DNA of 64,000 bases from Aselliscus stoliczkanus (Eukaryota > Chordata > Mammalia > Chiroptera > Hipposideridae). Shown piece after piece: positions 44,840-56,188 of the stretch. Positions within the stretch are counted from its first letter, which is position 1; every line of letters begins with the position of its first letter. The notes under the pieces were generated by a model that saw only the letters and a list, made by a program, of their open reading frames with translations, made no database searches and had not been told where the DNA came from. The position numbers were made by a program, and so were the translations under genes. The DNA is taken from NCBI GenBank assembly GCA_033961575.1, contig CM066727.1, forward strand, positions 119,958,434-120,022,433. Direction: 5' to 3'.

Positions 44840-45600
44840 CTAGATATTTTCTGTCCCCTGAGATCTGCTATCCACTGTTCCCCATTCTGCTCTGGTCTCA
44901 GGAACATGACAATCTTATAGACCTCTTAACAGAGCTTTTGTGCCTCCAGCTTCTGGCTGGTTCCAGCCAACGGAAGCTTCTGGTTGGAACTTTAAAGGTG
45001 GGGGGAGAAAGAAGTTCAGGTCTTATTCCTCCCAGCTTTCTTTCTGCCTGGCCATTATTAATCAGGGCTACATAGTTCTAGCTGAGAATATAGCTCCTAG
45101 GGAATGGCTTCCTTCTTAGTTGCAGATCCCACCAGGTTCCAATAACTACTTCTGCTCTTTCCTCATCATCTAAGGCTGATGATAGCTTCCCACTGTTGCC
45201 AGACCTGAGTGCTTCACTGACTTCTTTTTTTTAAATGTGCAAACCTCAATTTATTTTATTTTATTATTATTTTTAATTTAGTTATTTAGTTATTTATATA
45301 TATTTTTTAATTAGCTTCAGGTGTACAACACAGTGCAATAATTATACATTTTACCCCTCAAAGTGACAACCCCCCTCCCCCAATTCTCCGCCCCTCCACT
45401 CCTCCCCCCATATCATACTATCTATTACAATTCCTTTGACTCCCTTCCACTGTATAATCCACATCCCTTCACTGACTCTTCTTGGTTTCCCTTAAACCTG
45501 CCCACACTTTCCTGAATCATTCTTTTACTAAGCTCCCTTCCACCATCCCTGTTGAATGTCTCATTTGTTTCTTGCTGGGGACTCCGATGAAAACACTATT
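44840..45600 (+). mobile_element. ancient LTR/LINE-like repeat, family unassigned, split by L1
   Basis: ACAGAGCTTTTGTGCCTCCA, GCTTCTGGCTGGTTCCAGCC, TGGTTTCCCTTAAACCTGCC and TTTGTTTCTTGCTGGGGACT follow a familiar dispersed mammalian repeat that I cannot name with certainty. An L1 insertion (45224-45466) separates its parts. Confidence 0.5.
45224..45466 (-). mobile_element. 5'-truncated L1 3' end, young subfamily
   Basis: TTAGCTTCAGGTGTACAACA, CAGTGCAATAATTATACATT, CTCAAAGTGACAACCC and a polypyrimidine block, the reverse of the L1 3' UTR G-rich tract. CTTCACTGACT is duplicated at 45212-45222 and 45467-45477. Same subfamily as 52344-52516. Confidence 0.88.
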
Positions 45601-45819
45601 TGGTAAATTTAAAGAATAAGAATTATTATTTTACAATATTTTAAAATAATTACAAACTAATAATAGAGAAATAATATGGTATTTCATTAAGTGGCTATCA
45701 CATATTCTTAGCCACAAAAATGCAACACACTGCAAATTATATATATAGGAAAGTTTGCAAAAAGCATTGTCTCATGGCCTGAATTTTATTTTTATATTAA
45801 AAGGATCCAAAGACTATAT

Positions 45820-46030
45820 ATATAAGCAGGGGACATTCATTGCAGCATTATTTTAATATAAAAATTCAGAGCAAAATCATATGTTCATTAGAAGAGGAAT
45901 GGGTAGATTGTAATACTTTTTATTCTTTCATCTTGTTGTTTAAAAAGAAAAGAAACAGAAAAACTGGGAAAAGACTAAACATACAAATAAATTAAAATGC
46001 TTTTCATTTATTTTTTTAAAAGAAGAAAGG
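45820..46030 (+). mobile_element. old L1 3' fragment
   Basis: GGACATTCATTGCAGCATTA and CATTAGAAGAGGAATGGGTA are the L1M 3'-UTR motifs also seen, diverged, near 41.6 kb. Confidence 0.6.
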
Positions 46031-47772
46031 AATACAAAGACTTGCCCAGGTGGATTCCTATCACAATAATTGAGGGCAAGCTGTGTGCTGTGTAAAGACT
46101 GGACTGTAGGTAACTCAGTGGGGTGTTGTTCTGGTGACCAACAGCAAGACATTAATTAAAAGACAACTTTTAGTAAAAGAATGATAAATATGGGTATCTG
46201 TGGTGCCAATCTCCATTCCTTGTGCCTTTAACAGATATTGCCAACCAATCACAATCCTGCTCCTCTATTCTGGTTGCAGCCTCAGGATCCTTCTCAACAC
46301 AGCACCAGACAGCACCCCCATTCATTGGCATTAAGGGTGAAACTTAGTATTCTGTTTTGGAAGCATCTCTTGTAGAGTCATCTGACGTTGAGGCTGGGCT
46401 GTGCCACTTCTCCAGGATCACAAGGTAAAGAAAGAAACAGTAAGTCTCCTTAGTCTTGGATTTTTAGCTCCTTAGAGCTAAAACTTGGATGAGCTGGTCA
46501 GGGCTTTGTTCCAAGACACTAAAATTCAATGGCAAAATTTTAATAATTTTTAAAGGTTTTGTAATATTTTGTCCAGCGTCACTGCCTCTCCAGCTATAGG
46601 GGAGAGAGTCCTCTAGCCAGATACAGACCTTTCAGTAGTTGATTACTGCATGGAAGGAGCCAGGGAATAGCGGTCAAGAACAGGTGGTGCATGGCCCAGT
46701 TTTCTCTGTCTCCTCTCCTGCTTCTTCTCGTCAGTCCCACAGCCTGCCCTGGCACACTCCTATTAACTCAAGCTTACATTTTGTGTGCATTGCCTCAGAT
46801 CCCAACTACTGCTTAATGTAACTCGAGAGTTACTTAGGCTTTTTATTCTGGGTAATGGAACCAGTCTCACTACCAAGTGCCTCCTTTTCAGTGTGAATTG
46901 AAGTGTTAGAGCTGAAGCACAATTTGAAAATATGTATCAGGAGCCTTAAAAATACCTGTCCCATTCAAAATACAATAATTTTGTTCATTTTAATAAGAAC
47001 CTCCTTTTCATTGATGATTTAGTAAGTGGGGAAGAGTACTGAGAATGCTTAAGGTATTATGGTGTCATGTTAATGCATTCATTTTATCTGTTGAGTTTCT
47101 GTAGTTCCTATACAATGATTTGGGAAGGATGAGGAGCACTGGAGTTGAATTAGAGTTGCCCTCGTTAATAAAGGGCTATTTGTGTCAACTCTCTTTTTAA
47201 TGGGATGGGGATGATTTTGTTTATTCTTATTGCTGCCAAACATAATAATATTGCAATACCTACTGAACTGGTGCTTGTGGGGAATAAATGAACCCGAGTG
47301 AGAAACTACTTTTTGGACACTACTGTTCTATAACATGCAGTGTTATTGAGGTATTGTTGTATAGTTCAGATTCTTCAGGTTCTTCACTGGTTGAATTTTT
47401 AAACTGGTCCTTTTGTAGTCATGGACGCACAATTTACATCTGAGTAAAGAATACAATAAACGCATCAGATCTACATTCCTGATCATTTCTTGTGCCCCAC
47501 GTCTCCTTAAATTAGCATGTTGTTCCATAGACTTCCTTCGTATTGTAGGGAGGGCCTAAAAATGTTATTTCTTCTGAGTAGAAACAGCACAAAATCAAAA
47601 CAATTCAGAGTAAAACACAGAACACTGACAAATCTTAAAAAATAGGTGAGTTGAGAGCAGTGGTTTTCAATGAACCCTTCCTGCAAGCCACAGCTGCAAC
47701 ACTCAGAGTCACACGATGACTTTAGTGGGCCAACGTCACTCTTATCTTTATGGGCCCTTTCCTTCATTAAAA
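46031..47772. other. unassigned sequence, 1.7 kb
   Basis: No supported gene. Short frames at 47343-47797 are unrecognised. Confidence 0.4.
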
Positions 47773-47800
47773 ACCACACACACGCACACACACACACACA
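47773..47800. repeat. (CA)n microsatellite
   Basis: Short CA tract with one CG interruption. Confidence 0.93.
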
Positions 47801-47886
47801 ATTAATAGTTTTAGTCTACATTGATGTAAAGATGAATGCAGTCCGGGTTGGAGTCATTATTATGTATTCACTATTGTCATGTTAAT

Positions 47887-48459
47887 TATGAGATATGACA
47901 AGTTTGCAAACTCACCCTAAAAAAAGTGCTACATACTTCATTGCTGAATATCATTATGGTCACCTTCGAAGTACTCCCCTTGGGAAGCTAGGCACTGATG
48001 CCAGTGCCTCGCTCACCCTTTGAAGCAATTTTGGAACTCTTTTTCTGGAGTGGCCATCAGAGCTGTTGTAATATTACCCTTGATGTCCTGAATGTCATCA
48101 AAATGTCTTCCTTTCAATATTTCCTATATTTTGGGGTAAAGAAAGAAGTCATTGGGGGATCAGGTCAGGTGAGTAGGGAGGGTGTTCCAATATAGTTATT
48201 TGTTTACTGGCTAAAAAACTCCCTCATGGACAGTGCCATGTGAGCTGGTGCATTGTCGTGATGCAAGCGCCATGAATTGTTGTTGAAAAGTTCAGGTTGT
48301 CTAACTGTTTCATGCGACCTTTTCAGCACTTCCAACAAGTAAACTTGGTAAACTGTGTCCAATTGGCACAAATTCATAATGAATAATCCCTCTGATACCA
48401 AAAAGGTTAGCAGCAACATTGTTACAACAAGTTTGTGAACTTAATCGTCCAACCTCGTA
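47887..48459 (-). mobile_element. internally deleted mariner (Tc1/mariner) with transposase C-terminal half
   Basis: Mariner elements move by cut-and-paste using a DDD/DDE transposase at TA targets. The minus strand encodes GIIHYEFVPIGH, a frameshift, then YLLEVLKRS, RLHHDNAPAHMALSMREFF (the catalytic D of the HHDNAP motif), then in other frames HPPYSPDL and a DDI region. The ends carry short inverted repeats: GAGGTTGGACGATTAAGTT at the right end versus a diverged GAGATATGACAAGTTTG on the left, both next to TA. At about 570 bp it is under half the usual length of about 1.3 kb. The N-terminal DNA-binding part and first catalytic Asp are missing. Stops and frameshifts make it dead. Confidence 0.9.
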
Positions 48460-48565
48460 TTATTTTCTGATTTTAAGGGAGATTAAAATCAAACCATTTT
48501 CATGGGCCACTAAAAGTAGAGTGAGCTACCATCACTATGCCTACTGTGCCTAATGAGTAAGTTGG

Positions 48566-48710
48566 TCCTATGATTACCTTGGAACTTGGAAATGCAAATT
48601 CTTGGGCCCTACCCTGGATTTAATCAGAAACTCAGCAGAGTGTGTTTATAGACAAACCCTCCAGGTGATGATGCTGAACCACGTTCAAGTTTGATAACAA
48701 CTGGCTTAGG
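48566..48710 (-). mobile_element. hAT-Charlie MITE (MER5-like)
   Basis: GGAACTTGGAAATGCAAATT, TTGGGCCCTACCCTGGATTT, ATCAGAAACTCAGCAG, then CTCCAGGTGATGATGCTGAA, the characteristic MER5-like order. Confidence 0.8.
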
Positions 48711-49119
48711 CAATTCAAAGCTAGATAAGTAGAACCTTCCTCTGTAGAAGCTGAAAATTCTTATCAACTCCAGGTTTTACTAACAGGGTAGGTAAATAAC
48801 CTCCAGTGTTTTGGGTCTGTTTTTAGAGGTCAGGACAAGTAGTCATTCTTTTGACTCTTTGTCACATTTGGCTTTATCACATGGAAGATGTTTAAACCTT
48901 GAAAAACAACATCATACAATGGATTCAACCACTGGGACTTTAAATTGTTATATACCAGTGAATTTATCTTGAGAGAGAAAAAGTTACTTACATTCTAGTT
49001 ACAGTCTACAAACATCTATATTAAGTGATATGTGTTTTAAAAATCACTGCACTATGCAAAGTCACACAATAAAAACCACAGGCCTTATGAAATTGGGGCA
49101 CATGAATGTCATTGATGCA

Positions 49120-49122
<3 letters not shown>
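48711..49122. other. unassigned sequence
   Basis: No gene or recognised repeat. Confidence 0.4.

Positions 49123-49170
<48 letters not shown>
49123..49170. repeat. (GA)n microsatellite
   Basis: About 24 pure GA units immediately upstream of the NAP1L1 retrocopy; probably polymorphic. Confidence 0.96.
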
Positions 49171-49173
<3 letters not shown>

Positions 49174-49311
49174 GAGCTGCTTTATTGGGGCTACCTGCTG
49201 GCAGTGTCACTTCCTGCTCCACTCACCCTTCCCTGAGTAACAGCCTGCACCGCTCCAGCTGCCTGGCTTTTCGTCCCCATGCTAGCCATTCATTCTAGGC
49301 GTTCTTACAAC

Positions 49312-50440
49312 ATGACAGATGTTGACAACTTGCCTAAGGTGGTTAAAAGACTAGTGAATGTTTTCAAAAACCTTAAAGTTAAATGTGTGCAGATAGAAGC
49401 CAAGTTATATGAGGAAGTTCATGATCTTGAAAGAAAGTATGCTGTTCTCTATCAGCCTTTATCTGAGAAGCAATTTGAGATCATTAACGCAATTTATGAA
49501 CCTACAGAAGAAGAATGTCAATGGAAACCAGATGAAGAAGATGAAATTTCGGAGCTGCTGAAAGAAAAGGTCAAGGCTGAAGATGAGAAAAAGGGGGAAG
49601 AAAAGAAAGAGCCCGAGGAACTCCTGAATTTTGGTTGACTGTTTTTAAGAATGTTGACTTGCTCAGTGATATGGTTCAGCAACATTGGGAACCTGCTCAG
49701 AGGCTCTTGAGAGGTATTAAAGTGAAGTTCTCAGATGCTGGCCAGCCTGGGAGTTTTGTCTTAGAATTTCACTTTCAACCCAATGAATATTTCACAAATG
49801 AAGTGTTGACAAAGACATACAGGATGAAGTCAGAACCAGATGATTCTGATCCCTTTTCTTTTGATGAATTATGGGTTGTACAGGGTACCAGATAGATTGG
49901 GAAAAGCCAAAGAATGTCACTTTGAAAACCATTGAAAAGAAGCAGAAAAGGGATGTGGGACAGATCATACTGTGACTGAAGCAGTTTCCAATGACTCTTT
50001 AATTTTTTTTCACCTCCTGAAGTTCCTCAGAGTGGAGATCTGGGTGGTGATGCTGAAACTGTCCTTGCTACAGACTTTGAAACTGGTATAATTCCAAGAT
50101 CAATGTTATACTTTACTGGAGAAGCTATTGAAGGTGGTGATGATGATGATGATGAAGGTGGAGAAGGTAGAGAAGCAGTTGAGGAAGGGGAAGAAGAAGA
50201 TGAGGGAAATGATCCAGACTATCACACAAAGAAGGATCAAACCCCAGCAGAGTGCAAACAGCAGGGAAGCTGCTGACCAATCTCCTGCTTCCCTGGAAAG
50301 GATGAATTGTCATCATTAGACAAGCCTATTTCAAAGTTCTTGTTATTTACTTGCTTGTTTTTGTTTTTGCAGCCTAAAATGGAAATGCCAACTGTAATTT
50401 TAGTTCTCACCAAAAAAAAAGTGATAAGAATCTAATAAAA
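49312..50440 (+). pseudogene. NAP1L1: NAP1L1 processed pseudogene with an internal N-terminal gap
   Basis: The parent is nucleosome assembly protein 1-like 1, an acidic histone H2A-H2B chaperone of about 390 residues. From the ATG at 49312 the frame reads MTDVDN (parent MADIDN), then jumps to LPKVVKR. About 60 residues, including the first acidic region, are absent. QIEAKLYEEVHDLERKYAVL and INAIYEPTEEECQWKPDEED follow. A one-base deletion near 49608 shifts frame; TVFKNVDLLSDMV and KVKFSDAGQP then resume. NEYFTNEVLTKTYRMKSEPD and DDSDPFSFDE lead to a further small deletion at about 49866. The acidic C-terminus (50130-50220) is GAT/GAA/GGT-rich and degenerate. The parental stop TGA reads GGA at 50264. 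The 3' UTR matches through TGCTTCCCTGGAAAGGATGA and TTGTTTTTGTTTTTGCAGCC. No introns and multiple lesions: a dead retrocopy. The 70 bp before the ATG may be 5' UTR. NAP1L4 is less likely because the 3' UTR matches NAP1L1. Confidence 0.95.
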
Positions 50441-51340
50441 ACAGCAACCCAGTTTTCTCCATCTTAAATGGTTAATAAATGCACAAATACCACAAGCATT
50501 ATAGCATTTTAACTTGAAAGGAACTTAAAGTTCCCTTGTGAAAGTGAGCATCAGAAGGACAGTAGCTTGTGAGTTATTGTGAAATGGTAGAGAATTATCT
50601 GAGATGTGACAGAAAGTTGTAACACTCGGGGTGGATGATTGTACCTTATGATGCATGTGATAAAATAACAGCTGGTGGATATTTGAGGTGTGTGTCTTTT
50701 GTGTATTCATATGCAGCTTGGTTCATCTGGATGCCATTTTCTGCATTCACATAGTGTTTCTTTCACATGAAATCATGCATAATCACATGCAAAATTTGTA
50801 TTATGCTCAAATTGTTTCCTAATGGAACAATTCATACCCTCAAACATACATTACAGCAGAGCTGACTCTGTGTGTGTGTATATAATGTTATAGTTTCACA
50901 TATAAACTCATGCATGTGTTTATTCCTACATCTGAAAGCTTATCCTGTGAGTTCAATGTCATTGTTTTATGTACAACATTAAGCAAAATGGATAAATAAA
51001 AGATTGTGTGTGTATTTATATTAATATATGATAAATCATTAGAAGTAATACTGCATTACTCAAATGTGATTCCAAGAAAATTAGTTTGTATGCCAATCCA
51101 AACATTTCAATTGTGAGTTTGATCAACATCTATTGTATACTTATTAATTCTAAGAAGTGACTAGCAATTAGATTTGCTTTTTTCTTAATTTTTCACACTG
51201 GAAAAAATTATTTTTATTTATGATTTAAAATTGAGACCCAAGCTTTGTTGATACACAAACATAAATGTTTCTAGGTTTTCATAGTGTGATACAGGTCATG
51301 GCAGTTTTCATCTTTGCCCCAACAATAGTTTTAGGAATCC
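50441..51340. other. unassigned AT-rich sequence
   Basis: No poly(A) tail of the NAP1L1 retrocopy could be placed. No gene or repeat recognised. Confidence 0.4.
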
Positions 51341-51867
51341 AATACAGGCAGTCCTTGCTTTTCATGGTTCTAACATACACAAATTTCAGTTACTATGGTT
51401 TAGTTAAAATACCAATCTACCAACAACATAGTTCAAATGTTAGTTACCATGGTATATTAGCTGTGAGGAATACCGTAAAGTCGAAACTTCACTGCCAACT
51501 CTTCAGCCCCCAAATCACTAAGTAAATAACAAAATTGCCTCATGATCAGTGACTAATCACACCACTTTTCCAAAATTTGTCACTTTATTGGTCATCATGC
51601 TTCTGCTATTCAGTTCTTGTCTAGACAGCAAAGCATAGAGTTGTGTTGCCTCCTTGTTCCCCAGTGATAAACCCATTTAGGCATGTTAAAAATATATGTA
51701 TAATTGAAAGAGGGAATTGGCCAAGAAAGGGGGAAATGCAGCAAAGAAAGAAAAAATGGTAACCCTGGAAGTGAATTTTGACCTTAATGTAAATGGAGTT
51801 GTAGGAGAAATTAGCTGACCATGGGAAGGTCAAGACTGCTATAGTTGAGACTCTAAAAATGTAGCTA

Positions 51868-51976
51868 GAAGGGCCAGCCAAGTGGCGTGGTGGTTAAGCG
51901 CTGGCTTGGGAAGCCAGCGGCCCCAGTTCAGGTCCCACATATGAGGGCCAGTTACACTGCCCTCAAAGAAAAAAAA
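51868..51976 (+). mobile_element. type A SINE inside Tigger
   Basis: GGGCCAGCCAAGTGGCGTGG head, CAGTTCAGGTCCCACA, GAGGGCCAGTTACACTGCCC, A-rich tail. The 13-bp duplication AAAAATGTAGCTA (51855-51867; AAAAATGTAGCTA at 51977-51989) is clear. Confidence 0.93.
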
Positions 51977-52343
51977 AAAAATGTAGCTAAAGAACTCAGT
52001 GAAGGCAACTTGTGAACATAAATGAGGAAAATAATTGGATGAAGATGTCCCAGGGGAAGAAATAGCAACAAAAATCTTCACATTATAAAAACAATATCAG
52101 AGATATTTCATGACATTGAAAGTAGAAAAGATAAAATGTTGAAAGGTGTTTGATGATGCTTGTCTTGCTCCATATTATAAGGTATATGACAAGAACAAGA
52201 TAAGCACTATTCAAACTACTCTTGATAAATTGTTTTCACAATGAAAAAAACAAAACACCTTATTTCTCAATATTTCTGATGCTTTAAATTACAGTTACTA
52301 AATCAGTGTTCATTTTACTGCTTTTTAAATATCCTTATACATG

Positions 52344-52516
52344 ATAGTGTGGAGTGGAGTCAAGGGAATTGTAATAGATATGTATGATATGGGGGCAAAT
52401 TGAGGGAGGGGGGTCACTTTGAGGAGTAAAAAGTATAACTATTGCACTGTGTTATACTCCTGAAACTAATTTAAAAAAAGAAATGCTTATTTCACAATAA
52501 AATATTTTTTAAAAAA
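52344..52516 (+). mobile_element. 5'-truncated L1 3' end, young subfamily
   Basis: GGAGTCAAGGGAATTGTAAT, the G-rich GAGGGAGGGGGGTCACTTTG, ATTGCACTGTGTTATACTCC, TGAAACTAATTTAAA and an A-rich tail. The perfect 13-bp duplication ATCCTTATACATG lies at 52331-52343 and 52517-52529. Confidence 0.92.
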
Positions 52517-52765
52517 ATCCTTATACATGTATAACCAACAGTAGATTAATGTTATATTAACAGTAACATTAACAGTAATTTTAATGTTTTGACAAAAGAT
52601 TTTAAATGTCACAGAACAATCATAATTTCTCCATCAACTATTAGGATAGCTTGGCACATTTCAGCTTGCATGGTTATTTTTACCATCCTGTACTATGCAT
52701 GGGAAAGAGTGTCTGTATAAACCACGGAAAATGTGAATTTACAGTTATTTCTGGACTGTCAACAG

Positions 52766-54588
52766 TAATGATAAATTTGCTAAAAAGAGGTTAGTTTTTT
52801 AGAAAACTAGGATAATTTTATGTTGCCTATTGCCAAAAATCCATCCAAAGTCACTGGTCTGATTTTCATGTAATGACCTGTTTAAACAATGTCTGAGATA
52901 CCTGTTACACATGAATTTTAACCCCATTTGAACTCCTCTAGGGCAATCAGTTATTTTGGTTGAACAGAACAGAGGAGAGCAGGGGTATAAGGAAAGCTGT
53001 CCAGTTATTGAAAATAATTCTGTCTCATTGGCTGTGTGAAGTCTTGGAGCCAAGTCAACCAATGTTCACTGAATTTTTCAGTTAAAAATATTTAGTTAAA
53101 ATCAATATTTTAATAGTGTGTTGAATGATTTGCAGATAGTTTTTGCCACCTGTGAAGAATAACGCCTGATGTAAATAAGATAGACATTTTTATCATCTCC
53201 TTAGTAATAAGACACTATATCATGACTACAAAAAGGAAAAAAAAATAAGCAAAATTGATAGCTTTGCGATAATTCTTTATAGATGTTTTGTAAATCACTA
53301 TTAATCTACCTTGGGTTGAGCAAGTTTCAAGAAAAGTGCTACCAATTGGGGCTTTAAGCATTATCTTTGTAATAATTAAGTCCTCTGCCTATATGCATTA
53401 TTTAGAGATCTAGTATTTCCCTTTAATCAGTGTGTAAGTAGGATTTTCAGACAGGTTATTAATTAGATTTACACACAACTGCCATCCTCTGTATTTCACA
53501 TTGAAGCCTCAGTGCTGACTTTTACTTGGAAGTCAAGTTCAATTGGAAAATAATAAACCTTTGGAGTACAAGCCCTATTCGTCCCACCAAATATTTACTG
53601 TTCGTATATGATTCAACACATTTTACTACATTGAAATTGTAGGAATTTCTCTTTTTTGATTGTTTACTGCAAGTAAATGTTTGTATTCTCTGTGATTGTG
53701 CCTACATTTACACAATAAATAAATAATCCAGAGAAAAGAAAAATATTTCATTAATAAATCAGTTGTTTATTCTGTACAAAACTAGAAAATCAGTTTGATT
53801 TTTCTCCCTTTTTCCTCTTACAAAATGACAGCAATTTTTATTGAAATGATTGAATTACCATGCGTTTTGACATTATATAGACATCCCTCCAGCCAACATT
53901 AGGCAAAACATTATAAAAAACCTAAAACTCCAATAAATTATTCAAAGATTTCTAAACTAACACATTTTCATAGTGTGAATGATTGATTGAAATTTGTTGG
54001 GATTCCAGAAAAACTAAAACCACCTCAATGAAAGCAATGCATAATTTGAATATGTATAATGTAATTGGCAACTCTGCAATACGTTTGCTTTAGCAGAAGC
54101 AACTGAATATAAAATAACAAAAATAGAGAATTGTACACAAGAGTGTGGGAAGAATAGAGTGAGGAAAAATGGAAGTGGAGTACATTACATTACACTGTTT
54201 GTTTATGTTTCTGTAATATTTTCATCAGGGATAATTAACAGGGAATTTTCAGAGTGTTCCATCTATAAAATGTACTTGTATGATAGTCTTATATTTTCCA
54301 CTGTTAGAAAACTAACTGATTTTGAAGAACCAGAAGGAAATTATGACTATGTCTATGTAAAGCAGCATACTTAGACTGGATCCTCTCAGGAAACATTAGA
54401 TGCTAATGCTTCCCATCAGCCTGCCGGCCCTGCATTGCACCATTTTTGATACCAATGGGAATGATTAGTAGTGGCAAATTGTGATGTGCACATTGCAGCA
54501 GAGCAAGCCAAGTGGCTGCATCCTCTGAGTTGTCAGATGTTGAACACGGTTCCATGAGGAACAGGTTCCATGAGGGAATGACATTCTC
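52766..54588. other. unassigned sequence, 1.8 kb
   Basis: No gene. A 17-bp near-tandem duplication (GGTTCCATGAGG twice) is at 54548-54576. Confidence 0.4.
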
Positions 54589-54589
54589 T

Positions 54590-54755
54590 TAAGTATCTAC
54601 AATGTGCAGAATACTCTGCCACTCTTGGCCTCCATGGGAGTTATTTTATGAGAGTTCTTCACACCAACCTTAAGTAATATGGCTACGGTGCTCATTTTAT
54701 AAATAAAGAAATTAATAACACTTGAAGAGATTATATGACAAATAAATCTTCCAAA
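54590..54755 (-). mobile_element. MIR-like fragment
   Basis: AAGTATCTACAATGTGCAGA, GGTGCTCATTTTATAAATAA and GAAATTAATAACACTTGAAG follow the reverse MIR order. Confidence 0.6.
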
Positions 54756-55079
54756 CAGAAAGTTGAATGAAAAAAACAAGTTACAGAGGATATCCACAGG
54801 ATAATAAATTTCTGTACTTTTTTTCAAAACATGCCAAACAATAACAGTACATATTGCCTAGACATAAATACATACGTAGGAAATGTTTAAGGATATGGGT
54901 GGGAATGATAAACACCAAATTCAAAATGGTTCTTTTTCTGGTGGAAGAAAATGGGGTCAGACAGAGTGCACAGGGGTTTTTCCAGTCCATTTCTGTTTTA
55001 TTTTTAAGCTCAGAAGTGAGCATATAGGTAATCATTGTTAATATTATTCCTTATACATTTTTGTTTGGCTGGAATATTT
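54756..55079. other. unassigned sequence
   Basis: Nothing recognised. Confidence 0.4.
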
Positions 55080-55084
55080 TGTAA

Positions 55085-55215
55085 AGATTTAAAAAGTAAA
55101 AGAGAGGTTCAGCAACTTGCTGAAAATCACACAGCTATTAAAGAGGAAGCAGAGTTGGAGTCAACCCCGAGTCTACTGATCCTGGAGGCTGCATACTTTC
55201 TGCTCTGCCTTATAT
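55085..55215 (-). mobile_element. MIR fragment
   Basis: GAGGTTCAGCAACTTGCTGA, AAATCACACAGCTATTAAAG and AGTTGGAGTCAACCCCGAG are typical reverse MIR text. Confidence 0.75.
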
Positions 55216-55749
55216 ATTGCATCAGCTGGACAATGCTGAAGCCTTTGGGATAGAAACACAGTTTATGTAGGCATGAAGGAGTTGATCTCCCTATGACTAC
55301 GTACCAGTGACTAGTGGAGGTGTAGAGAGGAAGAAACCAAGTGGACCTGTGTTTTGTGGTGAAGGAACCCATGCCACTCACAGAAATGATTTTTTAAAAA
55401 GCTCACAGGAGTCCCTTTCCTTGCTACATTCAAGCTCCCCTAGAAAATGGAACAAAATTGTATGTTAGCAAGCTTATTAACCACTTTAATATTGTAATGA
55501 AGCTAAGAAAGTAAGCTGTAAAATTCCATCACAATTATAATTCTCAGGGACAATGTCTTAAGAATAACTGGATGCTGGCTGCAAAGTTAATGTGTGGCAC
55601 ACTATTAAGTTGCTGCTATACTAAAGTTCTTAAAATTGACTTCACAGAATTCTTCTCTTCTTCTTGTTTCCCCCTCTCAATAACTTCTATAGTTCCTAGA
55701 GAACTGTGCTTAAAATTGGGCCTGGGAAACATATATCTTTGCATATTTT
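55216..55749. other. unassigned sequence
   Basis: No gene or clear repeat. Confidence 0.4.
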
Positions 55750-55754
55750 ACTGC

Positions 55755-55862
55755 ACACTATAGATTTATTATCTCTGACTCAACTAATCAGTATATTCCT
55801 AGCACCTGGCATAGACCCTGGCACGTGGTAGGCAGTCAATAAATATTTGTTGCACTGAGTAT
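55755..55862 (+). mobile_element. L2 3' end
   Basis: CCTAGCACCTGGCATAGACC, GGCACGTGGTAGGCAGTCAA and TAAATATTTGTTGCACTGAG form the diagnostic L2 terminus. Confidence 0.85.
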
Positions 55863-55934
55863 GAGAAGTATTATCCGTGGTTTGCATTATTCATTTTTTC
55901 AAGGGATGAGGTAGAGTGTAGTGATTAAGCCTTA

Positions 55935-56188
55935 GCAAAAAAATCAGTGGTTGGGAAGAAGGCCAGTGGAGTATTATACCTCTCGGGATTCCTTGCTCAC
56001 TACTTACAGCACTTTGGCCAAACTACTTAACCCCTCTAAATCTCAGTTTCAGCTTCACAAAAGTTGGAATAATATTAATGTCTCTTGCTTAAGTTTTATG
56101 TGAGAATTAAATAATACCTCTAAAGTGCTTAGAATAGTACTAGGTATATAGTAACTGCTCAGTAAATGTTAGCTATTATTGAGATCAT
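55935..56188 (+). mobile_element. MIR SINE
   Basis: TTTGGCCAAACTACTTAACC, CCTCTAAATCTCAGTTTCAG, GTGAGAATTAAATAATACCT and GTAACTGCTCAGTAAATGTT. Confidence 0.85.

Larger units (their letters stand above)
51345..52765 (+). mobile_element. Tigger-type (pogo) DNA transposon, deleted, with nested SINE and L1
   Basis: The 5' end CAGGCAGTCCTTGCTTTTCA follows TA. The 3' end GGACTGTCAACAG precedes TA and is a diverged inverted counterpart. Interior fragments encode DVPGEEIATKI, ISEIFHDIESRKDKMLK and, ending at TGA, KISTIQTTLDKLFSQ. These match the C-terminal region of Tigger/pogo transposases. Most of the DDE core is missing. A type A SINE (51868-51976) and a truncated L1 (52344-52516) inserted later. 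Inactive. The exact Tigger subfamily is unknown. Confidence 0.8.

Noticed and set aside
47887..48459. Functional domesticated transposase (SETMAR-like) exon
   Set aside because: The transposase part has frameshifts and stops, lacks its N-terminal half and has no adjoining SET-domain sequence.
49123..49170. GA repeat as promoter (GAGA) element of NAP1L1
   Set aside because: The downstream copy is a dead retrocopy; the tract is an ordinary microsatellite.
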